This document shows, piece by piece, positions 46,325 to 55,690 of a DNA stretch of 64,000 bases. The number at the start of each line of letters is the position of its first letter. Positions within the stretch are counted from its first letter, which is position 1. Source of the stretch: Aedes albopictus. Lineage: Eukaryota > Arthropoda > Insecta > Diptera > Culicidae. The notes beneath the pieces were generated by a model. It made no database searches and was not told the origin of the DNA. It was given only the letters and a program-made list of their open reading frames with translations. The position numbers were made by a program, and so were the translations under genes. The stretch is from contig NC_085138.1 in the NCBI RefSeq assembly GCF_035046485.1, positions 62,736,580-62,800,579 on the forward strand, read 5' to 3'.

Positions 46325-46824
46325 NNNNNNNNNNNNNNNNNNNNNNNNNNNNNNNNNNNNNNNNNNNNNNNNNNNNNNNNNNNNNNNNNNNNNNNNNNNN
46401 NNNNNNNNNNNNNNNNNNNNNNNNNNNNNNNNNNNNNNNNNNNNNNNNNNNNNNNNNNNNNNNNNNNNNNNNNNNNNNNNNNNNNNNNNNNNNNNNNNNN
46501 NNNNNNNNNNNNNNNNNNNNNNNNNNNNNNNNNNNNNNNNNNNNNNNNNNNNNNNNNNNNNNNNNNNNNNNNNNNNNNNNNNNNNNNNNNNNNNNNNNNN
46601 NNNNNNNNNNNNNNNNNNNNNNNNNNNNNNNNNNNNNNNNNNNNNNNNNNNNNNNNNNNNNNNNNNNNNNNNNNNNNNNNNNNNNNNNNNNNNNNNNNNN
46701 NNNNNNNNNNNNNNNNNNNNNNNNNNNNNNNNNNNNNNNNNNNNNNNNNNNNNNNNNNNNNNNNNNNNNNNNNNNNNNNNNNNNNNNNNNNNNNNNNNNN
46801 NNNNNNNNNNNNNNNNNNNNNNNN
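46325..46824. other. assembly gap, exactly 500 N
   Basis: Right edge: an I-like LINE ORF2 frame on minus runs into the gap in mid-reverse transcriptase. Left edge: an unrelated RTE-like reverse transcriptase. The two sides cannot belong together. Confidence 1.
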
Positions 46825-49020
46825 CATGCTATGAGTGATTGTCTTACCCATCAGAACGAGCGGAAACTTAGCCGGTTTGTGTTTTTTAGAAAAGACAACC
46901 ATCTCAGTTTTCTCCGGAGAGAATTCGATACCCAGCTTGAGAGCCCAAGTAGACAAATTGTCCAAAGTTTCCTGTAGTGGTCCTTGCAGATCAACTGCTA
47001 TTGATCCCGTTACAGAAACAACACAGTCATCCGCAAGCTGTCCTAACGTGCAATTTTCCATGAGACAATCATCTATGTCTCTGACATAAAAATTGTAAAG
47101 AAGGGGGCTTAGACATGAACCCTGGGGGAGACCCATGTAACTAATTCGTGAAACTGTCAAGTCACCATGAGCAAATCTCATCTGCTTCTCAAACAGCAAA
47201 TTATACAAAAAGTTGTTTAAAATTGGTGAAAGGCCACTTTCGTGGAGTTTGTCGGAAAGAACATCGACACAAACTGAATCAAAAGCCCCCTTAATATCCA
47301 AAAACACTGAGCCCATTTGCTGTTTTTGAGCAAAGGCAAGCTGAATTTCTGAAGAAAGTAACGCAAGACAGTCGTTCGTTCCTTTGCCTCTGCGGAAACC
47401 AAATTGTGTATCTGACAACATGCCCCTCGATTCAACCCATTTGTCCAGTCGAAAGAGAATCATCTTCTCCAACAACTTCCGTAGGCAAGACAACATCGCG
47501 ATTGGACGGTACGAGTTATGATCCGACGCGGGCTTCCCTGGTTTTTGAATAGCTATCACTCTCACTTGCCTCCAATCATCCGGAACGATGTTGTTATCCA
47601 GGAACTGATTGAACAAGTTCAACAAGCGCTTCTTAGCGACGTCAGGGAGGTTTTTAAGCAAGTTGAACTTGATTCGATCCATCCCTGGAGCAGAATTGTT
47701 ACATGAAAGGAGAGCAAGTGAGAATTCCACCATCGAAAACGGCCTATCCATGTCATCCCTATCTTCGGAAACGTTACGAATTATTCGCTCCACGGGTACG
47801 GAATCTGGACAAACTTTTTTTGCGAACTTGAGAATCCACCGGGGAGAGCTTTCCCGATCCTCGTTAACCGACGACGCGTTACGCATTCTTCTCCCGACGT
47901 TCCAAAGAGTTCTCATCGAAGTCTCGCGCGACAAGCCCTCGACGAAGCGACGCCAATAACCGCTTTTCTTCGCCTTGATCAAGTTCTTAAACTTGCGTTC
48001 AAGGGAAGCGTACCGCTCAAAGTTTTCGACCGTACCGCGTTTACGAAACTCTTTAAACGCCGCGGATTTCTCGCGATAGATTTCTGTACACTCACTGTCC
48101 CACCATGGATTGGGGGGTTTCCTACGAACCGATGGACCTGGTACTGGCCGACGTTGTGCCTGAAGCGCGCTACTGATGATCAGTTCTGAGAGAAACTGAT
48201 ACTCTTCCCGCGGTGGAAGGACTTCTACCGATTGCACACCGTCGATGATTGCTTCCGCGTACTTCCCCCAGTCAATGTGTTTCGTGAGGTCATAGGTGAT
48301 GCCAATAGATGGAGGCTGCTGTGGGCCATTGGAAATAGAAACAACGATCGGCAGATGATCACTACCATGGGGATCCTGGATAACCCTCCATGTGCACTCC
48401 AGCGATAGTGAGCTCGAACAGATTGAGAGGTCTAATCGGCTGTCTCTAGGACTGCCATCTTTAGCTGGAGGTGCCACTCGCGTAACTTCCCCAGTGTTCA
48501 AAATTGTCATGTTGAAGTCGTCGCAGAGGTCATATATCAAAGATGAACGGCTGTCATCGTACAGTTCCCCCCAGCCTGTACCATGGGAGTTAAAATCTCC
48601 CATCAGCAGCCGTGGCTCAGGCATAACCGAGCAGATGTGGGCGAGATCTCTGCGAGATATCGCAGTTCTCGGTGGAAGATAAATGGAGGCGAAACTTAGG
48701 CTTCTCCCCCGGATAGTCACTGCACATGCGACGGCTTCAATGCCTGTCATCGGGTGTAAATCGACTCTATAAAATGAGTGCTGCTTTTTGATCCCTAAAA
48801 GCACCCCTCCATACGAGTCGGATCGATCAAGGCGGATGATATTGAAATCGGTAAAAGGTAGGGTCACATCAGGTGTCAGCCATGTTTCGGAGAGCGCAAA
48901 AACATCGCATTGTAAATTGCTAAGTAAAAATTTAAAAACGTCTAATTTCGGTACTATACTACGACAGTTCCAGTGTAGAACAGAAATCATATCTTCGACC
49001 TCGGTGGTTAAATTAGCCAT
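46825..49020 (-). CDS. I-like LINE ORF2, N-terminal part (EN + RT)
   Basis: About 732 codons from ATG 49020 to the gap edge. The frame is open further up to 49041 but only from a TTG. APE endonuclease: SVLHWNCRSI, ALSETWL, LLMGDFNSHG, GSDHLPIVV. Reverse transcriptase: SYRPIAMLSCLRKLLEKMI, GFRRGKGTNDCLAL, VFLDIKGAFDSV (palm A), GLPQGSCLSPLLYNFYV (B), LADDCVVSV (C). The ATG overlaps the ORF1 stop (ATGGCTAA at 49020-49013), an arrangement that suits reinitiation. The remaining reverse transcriptase and RNase H are at 21325-22824 on plus, inside the flipped block. No stop or frameshift interrupts either half. Confidence 0.93.
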
Positions 49021-50467
49021 CGAAAGATACGATTGTCGCAAGAAGAGGCATTTTAGAAGCCAGCTGCTTCAAAAGAGGGGACACACAAGGAAGAAGTCCT
49101 TTAATAATGTTCTTCACTGAGTCGGGAGCATTGAAGAAGCTGAGAATGATGTCTACGATGCCAGACAGCGTAAACATCGGAGCACCAAGGGGTTGTTCCT
49201 GGTTTTCTGAATGCTGCCCCTCTGGCTGAGAAGTCGAAAAAATTGGAACATCTGGGATTTTTGATGTTCCTGGGAGCGAAGGAAAGTCCCGTTCATCTTG
49301 GATTTTGAATCCAGGAGGTGAACGTTTGGTGCCTTTCTTAACACTCCTAGAATTTGTCACGGTGGGTTGGGGGTCACTGCTAGGCAGATTCCGAGGTTTT
49401 TTGGTTGGTCTCTGGAGCCTCATCCGTTTCCTCGTTTCACCTTTGAACACAAAGGGAACCCCGTCTCCAACCTCAGAGTCAGAGCCCTGATCATCGAGAG
49501 ACAAAGACGAGTAGATGTTGCGTGATTCAACGACCGGAGCAGCTTTCTTCAGCATCTCGGCGTAGCTTCGCCTTGAACGCTGCTGCAACGACCGTTTTTG
49601 ATGTTGTTTTTGCTGTATGTACTTCGGGCAGACATTGAGATCATGTGGACGGTCACTGCCACAATAAACACACTTTGGCGGCGTTTTACACGCACCGTCC
49701 ACATGTCTCTCCCCGCATGTTGCACAGCGAGGTTTGTTGCCGCAGTACTGGGCAGTGTGGCCCAGCTGCTTGCAATTGGTGCAGTTCATAACCTTTGGTA
49801 CATACAGCCGCACAGGTAGCCGAAGTTTGCCAATCACCAGCAGGTCTGGTAATGCTGATCCGGAGAAGGTCACACAAAACTCATCCGATGGTGTGTAAAC
49901 CTTTTTCTCGCCCTCCTGGCAGACCGAATGCAGTTGCCGGCAGTCCAGTATCTGGACAGGAGGAAGAGAAGGGTTCTTGAAGCGACCACAGCCTTGCATG
50001 ATCGTTTCGCAGGTCAAAGATCCTTCGGCGACCTTCCCCGAGATCTCGACCTGATGGCTTGGAATGTAAACGAAATATTCAAGTGTGAAGAGCTCATAGG
50101 CCACAATCTCATTAGCCTGCTTTCGGTCACCAACCGAAACCCGAAGCTTTCCTGTACCAACCATGTCAATGGCGATAACAGAAGAAAACCGCTTTGTCAA
50201 GTCCTTGCTAATCTGAACGGTGTTCAAACGTTTGCCTTTGGGTCGGAAGAAAACAACATATGGCCCGCCAAAGTCGGGAGGGTAGGCCTTGAGGCGGGGG
50301 GACGTCGAAACAGATTTACTGTTGGTGTCCATTGCAGAAGCGTCAGGGTGAAGGGAGACAAAGGGATTAGCATTTACATCGCCTTGTTGGCTCGAGCAAT
50401 CCGATGCCAATAATGTAGCTTCGTTGATGCGGTACGACGTACCCCCACCATCTTCATCATCGCCCAT
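49013..50467 (-). CDS. I-like LINE ORF1, zinc-knuckle nucleic-acid-binding protein
   Basis: 484 residues from ATG 50467. N-terminal 60 residues are acidic and serine-rich. Residues about 65-225 form a compact region (GPYVVFFRPKGKRLNTVQIS onward) likely to be RRM-like. Three cysteine-rich knuckles follow: CTNCKQLGHTAQYC (229-242), CATCGERHVDGAC (248-260) and CVYCGSDRPHDLNVC (266-280). Then comes a basic glutamine-rich stretch and a low-complexity tail. This is the Gag-like ORF1 of I/Jockey-type LINEs, which coats element RNA in the ribonucleoprotein. The stop overlaps the ORF2 start. Confidence 0.9.
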   Translation of the reverse strand: MGDDEDGGGTSYRINEATLLASDCSSQQGDVNANPFVSLHPDASAMDTNSKSVSTSPRLKAYPPDFGGPYVVFFRPKGKRLNTVQISKDLTKRFSSVIAIDMVGTGKLRVSVGDRKQANEIVAYELFTLEYFVYIPSHQVEISGKVAEGSLTCETIMQGCGRFKNPSLPPVQILDCRQLHSVCQEGEKKVYTPSDEFCVTFSGSALPDLLVIGKLRLPVRLYVPKVMNCTNCKQLGHTAQYCGNKPRCATCGERHVDGACKTPPKCVYCGSDRPHDLNVCPKYIQQKQHQKRSLQQRSRRSYAEMLKKAAPVVESRNIYSSLSLDDQGSDSEVGDGVPFVFKGETRKRMRLQRPTKKPRNLPSSDPQPTVTNSRSVKKGTKRSPPGFKIQDERDFPSLPGTSKIPDVPIFSTSQPEGQHSENQEQPLGAPMFTLSGIVDIILSFFNAPDSVKNIIKGLLPCVSPLLKQLASKMPLLATIVSFDG

Positions 50468-51346
50468 TGTGGTAGCTAACTACCACCACGGGGCACTCAA
50501 AAACTAACACTATCACGGGGACGAGAAATAATCGAAAAACAAGGGACAAAATTAACGCTACAGGAAAAGTGAGAAAAAACTGCTTATGTACCAAATTAAA
50601 TCTAATCAAAGAGTCAGAGGAGAGGGGGGAACAACGAGGGGTGACTTTATGTACTTATCTTTGTGCACTCTGTTTAGTCACAGGATCGACGACGACAGGT
50701 CCAAGCGATCGGATCGCCCGCACTGGGAGGAAGCGAGCTGCTGCTGAGCGCCGTCGTTGGTGCACGCAGAACTCGATGTACACAGCGCAACGAGTAACTT
50801 TCACGCAGCGACCGAAAAGACAAAAGAATTTTCACGCAGATTTGTGTAACACTGGATCAACACAAAAAATGTGCTGATCCGGTGTTACACAAATCTGCGT
50901 GAAAATTCTTTTGTCTTTTCGGTCGCTGCGTGAAAGTTACTCGTGTGCTGTGTTGTTTCATTTAAGGGTGTGTGCCACGGTTGAACGCTCTCTGCTCTTC
51001 TCTCGGTCGGCTGCTGCTGTCGCCGACGATGAGCTTGGGTACTCACTGGAAGAAGCCGACCACGGCCGCGCGAGCGGCGCGGTATGCGGGGGTGCTGCAC
51101 TGCTGTGCTCGATAATCGGTCAATGCGCCACGTGATATAAAGAAAACGTGAACTTTACTCAAACCAAACGAACTTTTGCGGCAAAAATAGTGGCCTAGCC
51201 AACCGCACGGGTCCCACTAGGGATAATTACTTAATAAACTTGATCACTCGGAAACACTAGCACGAAAATAGCCACCGAACTGGAAAGTACAAACCGGACG
51301 AACGAAAAGTTGCGACTGTCTCGAACGAACGCTCGCCAAAGAGTCA
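50468..51346 (-). promoter_or_regulatory. I-like LINE 5' UTR with internal promoter
   Basis: An 879-base leader between the target duplication and ORF1. Elements of this type start transcription at their first base from a downstream promoter. The beginning TGACTCTTTGGCGAGCG, then TTCGAGACAGTCG, is compatible with this, but no initiator consensus is clear. It contains a 74-bp-arm palindrome (50791-50943). Confidence 0.6.
50791..50943. repeat. 74-bp-arm palindrome in LINE 5' UTR
   Basis: 50791-50864 and 50870-50943 are reverse complements with only about two mismatches, separated by AAAAA. The arms begin CGAGTAACTTTCACGCAGCG and end at TGTGC...GCACA-like bases beside the loop. Transcribed, this would form a very long hairpin about 325 bases upstream of ORF1. 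Confidence 0.9.
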
Positions 51347-53514
51347 TAAATACGGTTGGCCATTCCGTTTTCACTTGAGTTGGTCATCGCTCTGGTTTGT
51401 ACTGCCATGATAGCTACTTGTTTAAGATCATCTGAGCTTAGATTGATTCTGGATAAAGCATCCGCACAAACATTTGATTGACCCTTGATAAATTCTATAT
51501 CGAAATCATATTCATCCAAGTCAAGTCGCATTCTAGTTAACTTTTGACTCGGGTTCTTTTTGGTGTACAAATACGTTAGAGGTTTATGATCAGTTTTAAT
51601 TGTAAAACGTGTGCCAAACAAATATGGCTGGAAATGATTAACTGCCCAATGAATTGCAGTTAATTCTTTTTCAATTACTGGTTTATGTGCTTCACCTTTA
51701 GTAAATGACTTACTGGCGAAAGCAATTGGCAACTCATCTTCACCATGTTTCTGTGAAAGTACGGCTCCACACGCTTTATCCGAAGCGTCTGTAGTTAGAA
51801 TGAAAGGTTGTTTGAGATCAGGATATTGCAAGATATTTGGTTCAGTAAGTGATCTCTTCAACTTGTCGAATGAACTTTGGCATTCTTCCGTCCATTCAAA
51901 TTTAACGTTTTTTCTTAATAATTTATTTAAAGGTGCTGCTATTTGCGCAAAATTTTTAATAAATTTACGATAATAGTTGCAAAATGCAACAAATCGTCTC
52001 ACATCATCTGCAGTTTTGCAAACTGGATAGTTAATAATTGCTTCAAACTTTGAAGAATCAGGGAGGATGCCTTTATCGGAAATATTGTGCCCTAAATAGG
52101 TTACTTCCTTCTTGAAAAAATTGCATTTACTTGGGTTCAGTTTCAAATTATATTTACGTAATCGTTCAAAAACTTTACGCAAATTATTCAGATGGTGCTC
52201 TGTAGAACAACCTATGACGATGATATCGTCAATATACAAAAATGCAACTTCCGGATTCAGACCTGTCATAGCAATGGTCATCATCCTTTGAAAGCTATTG
52301 GGTGAAATTTTTAGACCAAAAGGTAAACGTTTATACTGGTAACGTCCATTTTCAGTACTGAAAGCTGTATATTGTCTTGATTTTTCATCAAGAGGAATTT
52401 GCAAAAATCCGGACATTAAGTCCAATGTGGAAAACCATTTTGCTCGACCCAATTGATCAAGAATGTCATCAATACGGGTTAACGGAAATTTATCGGCAAG
52501 TATTTGTTTGTTCAGCTGTCGGAAATCGACAACTAAACGCCATTTCTTCTCGCTATTTGTACCTTTTTTCGGAACAAGTAAAATAGGAGAGTTGTAACTG
52601 GAAGTAGATGTTTCGATTAAATCGTTATCTAATGATTTTTTCACTTGCTTATTAATTTCCTCTTTCTGACTATGCGGGGTACGATAAGGTTTAATGTAAA
52701 CCGGTGTATCGTCCGTTACAGAAATTTTTTGTTGATAAAAATTATTTTCAGATAATTTCTCATTATCTAGTGCAAAGATATCAGAAAACTCCTCAATCAG
52801 TTGAGTAAGTTTTACTTTTTCATTGATCGGAATATTGTCTGTATCAATTTTTTGAAAAATTTCTTTTGACCTGTCTTCAACATTTTTGGTTTTTGTTATG
52901 TTCAATATTGAATAATCATTTAAACTTTCAAAATCAACTTGTGGATTTTCCGGAATAGTTACAGAATATGAATTAGAATTGACAATTTTGACGTAAGTAT
53001 TGTCTTTGTTCACAATAGAATTGGCAATGAATACTCCAGGAATCAATTCCTTTGATTTAATTACACAATCTTCTTTGATATTGTCTATTTTAAATTTCCT
53101 TATGACTTCACAACGGGAAGGTATAACAATTTGGTTGTGAATAGTGTCTTCCATTGGAATTTCAAAAACTTTTTCTCTGGTCCGCACTTCTAATACGTAT
53201 GAATCAAAATGTATACTGCATTTATAATTGTTCAAAAAATCTTTTCCCAGGATACCATCCGACGGTATGGGAAAATTTGTTTCAACTAATTGGAAAGGAA
53301 AGTTAGTTAAAATATTACCATCAAAATTTAAATTAGTTGTTGCAATTCCAACTGTATTGACGGTTCCGTCTGTAACACCACGAATAATACATCTCGTTGA
53401 GGGATCTATTAAGTAATTTTGATCGACTAAATCTGCTTTTAGTATTGAAATATCTGTGGCTGTATCTAGTATGAAAGTACATTCAGTATTAGCAATTTCA
53501 ACAAATGCTTTCAC
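51347..53514 (-). CDS. mdg1-like pol: protease, RT, RNase H (interrupted)
   Basis: About 723 residues up to the LINE insertion. Protease: LDTATDIS near residue 17-23 (usual DTGA; glycine replaced) and GILGKDFL at 88-95. Reverse transcriptase: KKWRLVVDFRQLNK (about 323), FSTLDLMSGFLQIPL (361), LPFGLKISPNSF (397), FLYIDDIIV (425). RNase H: TTDASDKACGAVLSQ (574), EKELTAIHWAV (615), TDHKPLTYL (641), CADALSRI (683). The frame is open upstream of the GTG at 53514 into the end of gag, in the -1 phase, so pol is probably expressed by frameshift. From 51346 on, the frame reads LINE sequence to a chance stop at 51244. Integrase continues at 23239-24645. Confidence 0.93.
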
Positions 53515-53552
53515 AAAATTTCCTCCAGCAAAATCTATGGAGTATATATTCT

Positions 53553-54713
53553 TTATTGTTGTCTGGCTTCCCTCAGCGGCAATGCATTTTGATTTGCTCG
53601 CTGAGGCGCCTGAGCGTTTTCCTGGTCATTTTCTGCTTGAATCTGACGAACATTTCGGTAATCACAGGAGTGATTGTGATTTCCTCTTCGTCCACGGTTT
53701 TGTCCACGATTAAAGTTGTAATCACCATTGTTATACTCACGATGATTGTTTTGAGAACGTGTTTGACCATGTTGGTAATAACCACGTCTTCCTCGGCTTC
53801 TGAAATTATTGCCTCGACCACGACCATTTGGTCCATTTCTGTTTCGAGTAAAATGGAGCACTGAATTTGTCGGCGAGACACAATTTTCCAATGTTTTTTG
53901 AATTGCATCTCCAATGGTGTTGAAAGACGATGCTTTTAAAATTAGTTTGATTTCTGGGTTATTGGTCCCAGCTATTAAACTCTCAACCCCTGCTTTTGTA
54001 GCCATTTTGCACGCTACATCAGCGGGAATTTTCTGTTGAACGTATAAACTGTTCAGCTTTGTCGTTAACGTTTCGATTTCATTGCAAAAAGTATCTGCTT
54101 GACCTCTTTGCTTGACATTTTTCATCTTGGCTATTATAGTTTCCGGTGTTTGACGAGAGACACATTTTTGTTCTACCGACTGTACCAATAAAGCTGGATC
54201 ATCATTTAATTGTCCTTGTAAGGCCTGTCTTGCTTGTCCAGCAAGCCTTGTTTTTAGAAATTTGAACAAAGTGGGATGCTGATTTGCTGGTGTCAGTTCT
54301 ATTAGCAAATTAGCAGCATCCACAAATGCTTCTGTTTTTTCAGGGTTCCCATCAAAAACTTCCACAAGCGTTGAAGTTTGTTTGATGTCGAATGCCATTT
54401 TTTGGTGGCTGTTTTTGAAAAGAGTTGTAAATTTAATGAAGCTTTTCGCGATTGTTTTGAATTTAGGCAAACTTGGCTGGTTCAATCTTGTTTCAATAAA
54501 AGTAATAATGCTATTTTTTAAATCTTCTGCCACTTTTATAACATAATCTGCCGTTGTTTTTTCTGTGTTCTTCACTAACAATAAGATCTGCTTATAAATT
54601 TGCTCAGTAATTTTCTGCTTTTCGTGCAGTGTTGAGCGTAAATAACGCCTGTTTGGCGATTTATTAAAATTTGCCAAAATCGTTTGAAGTTTTCTTAACT
54701 CTGATTCGACCAT
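53553..54713 (-). CDS. mdg1-like gag
   Basis: 386 residues from ATG 54713 (the frame opens from a GTG at 54734). A helical N-terminal half (MVESELRKLQTILANF) is followed by a capsid-like core around FDGNPEKTEAFVDAANLLIE and KTRLAGQARQALQGQL. Then comes a C-terminal tail rich in RG, N and Y (GPNGRGRGNNFRSRGRRGYY) in place of a zinc knuckle. This composition fits mdg1/412-type Gag. The protein would form the particle shell and bind element RNA. It ends 39 bases before the GTG at 53514; pol overlaps its end in the -1 frame. Confidence 0.88.
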   Translation of the reverse strand: MVESELRKLQTILANFNKSPNRRYLRSTLHEKQKITEQIYKQILLLVKNTEKTTADYVIKVAEDLKNSIITFIETRLNQPSLPKFKTIAKSFIKFTTLFKNSHQKMAFDIKQTSTLVEVFDGNPEKTEAFVDAANLLIELTPANQHPTLFKFLKTRLAGQARQALQGQLNDDPALLVQSVEQKCVSRQTPETIIAKMKNVKQRGQADTFCNEIETLTTKLNSLYVQQKIPADVACKMATKAGVESLIAGTNNPEIKLILKASSFNTIGDAIQKTLENCVSPTNSVLHFTRNRNGPNGRGRGNNFRSRGRRGYYQHGQTRSQNNHREYNNGDYNFNRGQNRGRRGNHNHSCDYRNVRQIQAENDQENAQAPQRANQNALPLREARQQ

Positions 54714-54840
54714 CACCCTGACCGATAATGTCACTCACCGGAATGTCGTCGCCTACCCATGCAAACTTTCTCCACTCACCATGGTTGGTAATTGATGATT
54801 GGGGGCTCCGTTTCAACTTCGTTGCTCGTGTGCATGTGGA

Positions 54841-55080
54841 CTACACCTGGTTCAATGCCGCGATTGACCTTGCTGCTATTTTTGATGCTCTTCGTTTTTC
54901 ACGTTTCATGAAAAGTACGTATAACGTAACTGCCAACTGTAGTCCAACGATCACTAAAATAACTACAATCTTCCATTCGTGTGCTAACAACATCTCTGTG
55001 TGCTGATCCTGGTTATTGATGATTGTAATATCCGAATCACCGTTTTGTTCAGTCTTTGGGTTGGACTTTTGATTACCCAT
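54841..55080 (-). CDS. small membrane-anchored ORF upstream of gag
   Basis: 79 residues from ATG 55080. MGNQKS is a good N-myristoylation start (Gly2, Ser6). Polar residues follow, then a hydrophobic span of about 22 residues (IVVILVIVGLQLAVTLYVLF, about 38-58) and a basic tail (KREKRRASKIAARS). It lies between the primer site and gag, 127 bases upstream of gag. Its integrity and membrane design suggest a functional product. Small leader ORFs are reported in mdg1/412-type elements as far as I recall, but a role is not known to me. Confidence 0.65.
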   Translation of the reverse strand: MGNQKSNPKTEQNGDSDITIINNQDQHTEMLLAHEWKIVVILVIVGLQLAVTLYVLFMKREKRRASKIAARSIAALNQV

Positions 55081-55232
55081 TTTGATGGTGACGACGGCTC
55101 GGTGTAAAAGTTTTCAATTGCGATTCACTAATTGCACAACAGCCTCGGTCTGCACTATACTTCAAGTGTCACATAATGGTTTATAGTTTATTTCTTCACT
55201 ATCAAACGGTGGCTTCTAACACTTTTCACTAC

Positions 55233-55250
55233 GATTTTTCACGGTCGCCA
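55233..55250 (-). promoter_or_regulatory. primer-binding site (tRNA-Arg type)
   Basis: TGGCGACCGTGAAAAATC directly follows the 5' LTR. TGGCGACCGTGA is the tRNA-Arg-complementary site used by 412/mdg1-lineage elements. It marks the start of minus-strand synthesis. Confidence 0.85.
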
Positions 55251-55579
55251 TGAGGTAGTTTACGTTTAACACGAGAGTTCTCTTGAAGAATCGGACTTCA
55301 CTCTACGTTGGTTCTGACCATAATGGCTTGTGCTTTATTCATGATATTTCTTAGACCTACTTAATTACTAACACATACAAAGTTGGATTGGGGAGGGGCT
55401 TGGACGATCATACGATCGATGTGTCTTAGAACTGCGGTCAGTCCAGACCGTGGGACCGCACCGCACATGCAATGCTGACACGACGAAACTCGATCAGTTC
55501 ATAAACATTCAACTCCATCGAATGCTTATCGCAGCAGCATGGCATGGCAAGTGTTGTCAGGAATACTGGATATACCACA
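55251..55579 (-). repeat. 5' LTR (329 bp)
   Basis: Begins TGTGGTATATCC at 55579 and ends CTACCTCA at 55251 on minus. It is the same length as, and about 99% identical to, the LTR at 24958-25286 on plus. It should contain the promoter; a TCAGCATTGC phrase mid-LTR could be an initiator. Confidence 0.95.
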
Positions 55580-55690
55580 CTACTAGTCAGCTTAGTGTTC
55601 TATGAACACTTCCAAAGTTATTAACTGAATATCGTGTGGCAGGCAAGAAGATACTCTATGCCTAAGAAGAATTATTCCACGTCCATCGGT
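55580..55690 (-). mobile_element. SINE part flanking the mdg1-like 5' LTR
   Basis: On minus: CATAGAGTATCTTCTTGCC, TGCCACACGATATTCAG, TTAATAACTTTGGAAGTG, AACACTAAGCTGACTAGTAG, then the LTR. The first part matches 26270-26310; the last part matches 31182-31225. The SINE resumes at 25287. The tRNA-like head is missing. Confidence 0.7.

Larger units (their letters stand above)
46825..51346 (-). mobile_element. 5' part of I-like LINE, nested in mdg1-like pol
   Basis: 5' UTR (50468-51346), ORF1 (49013-50467) and most of ORF2. Its 5' end abuts AACCGTATTTA (51347-51357 on minus), the same 11 bases that follow the A run at 23239-23249. Full length would be about 6.4 kb (4,522 + 1,916 bases) if nothing is lost in the gap. 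It appears full length, and both ORFs look intact. Confidence 0.9.
51347..55579 (-). mobile_element. 5' part of mdg1/412-like LTR retrotransposon
   Basis: 5' LTR, tRNA-Arg-type primer site, a small membrane-protein ORF, gag and most of pol. It is interrupted at 51347 by the I-like LINE. With 23239-25286 it gives an element of about 6.27 kb without the LINE. It is bounded by GTAG on both outer sides and inserted in a SINE. Gag lacks a CCHC knuckle and no env is present. Confidence 0.92.

Noticed and set aside
20825..46824. A genuine chromosomal inversion
   Set aside because: The 25,000-bp length and 500-N borders are more simply explained by scaffolding; kept as the main alternative to test.
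46303..49041. Treating 46303-49041 as one 912-residue protein
   Set aside because: It reads through 500 N into an unrelated RTE-like element; the true ORF2 continues at 21325 on plus. The 49041 start is TTG, so ATG 49020 is preferred.
50791..50943. A CRISPR-like or bacterial repeat structure
   Set aside because: A single palindrome in a LINE leader; the window is eukaryotic and no spaced direct repeats exist.
51244..51346. C-terminal residues of the pol frame after NRIY
   Set aside because: These codons are LINE 5' UTR read in the pol frame by chance.
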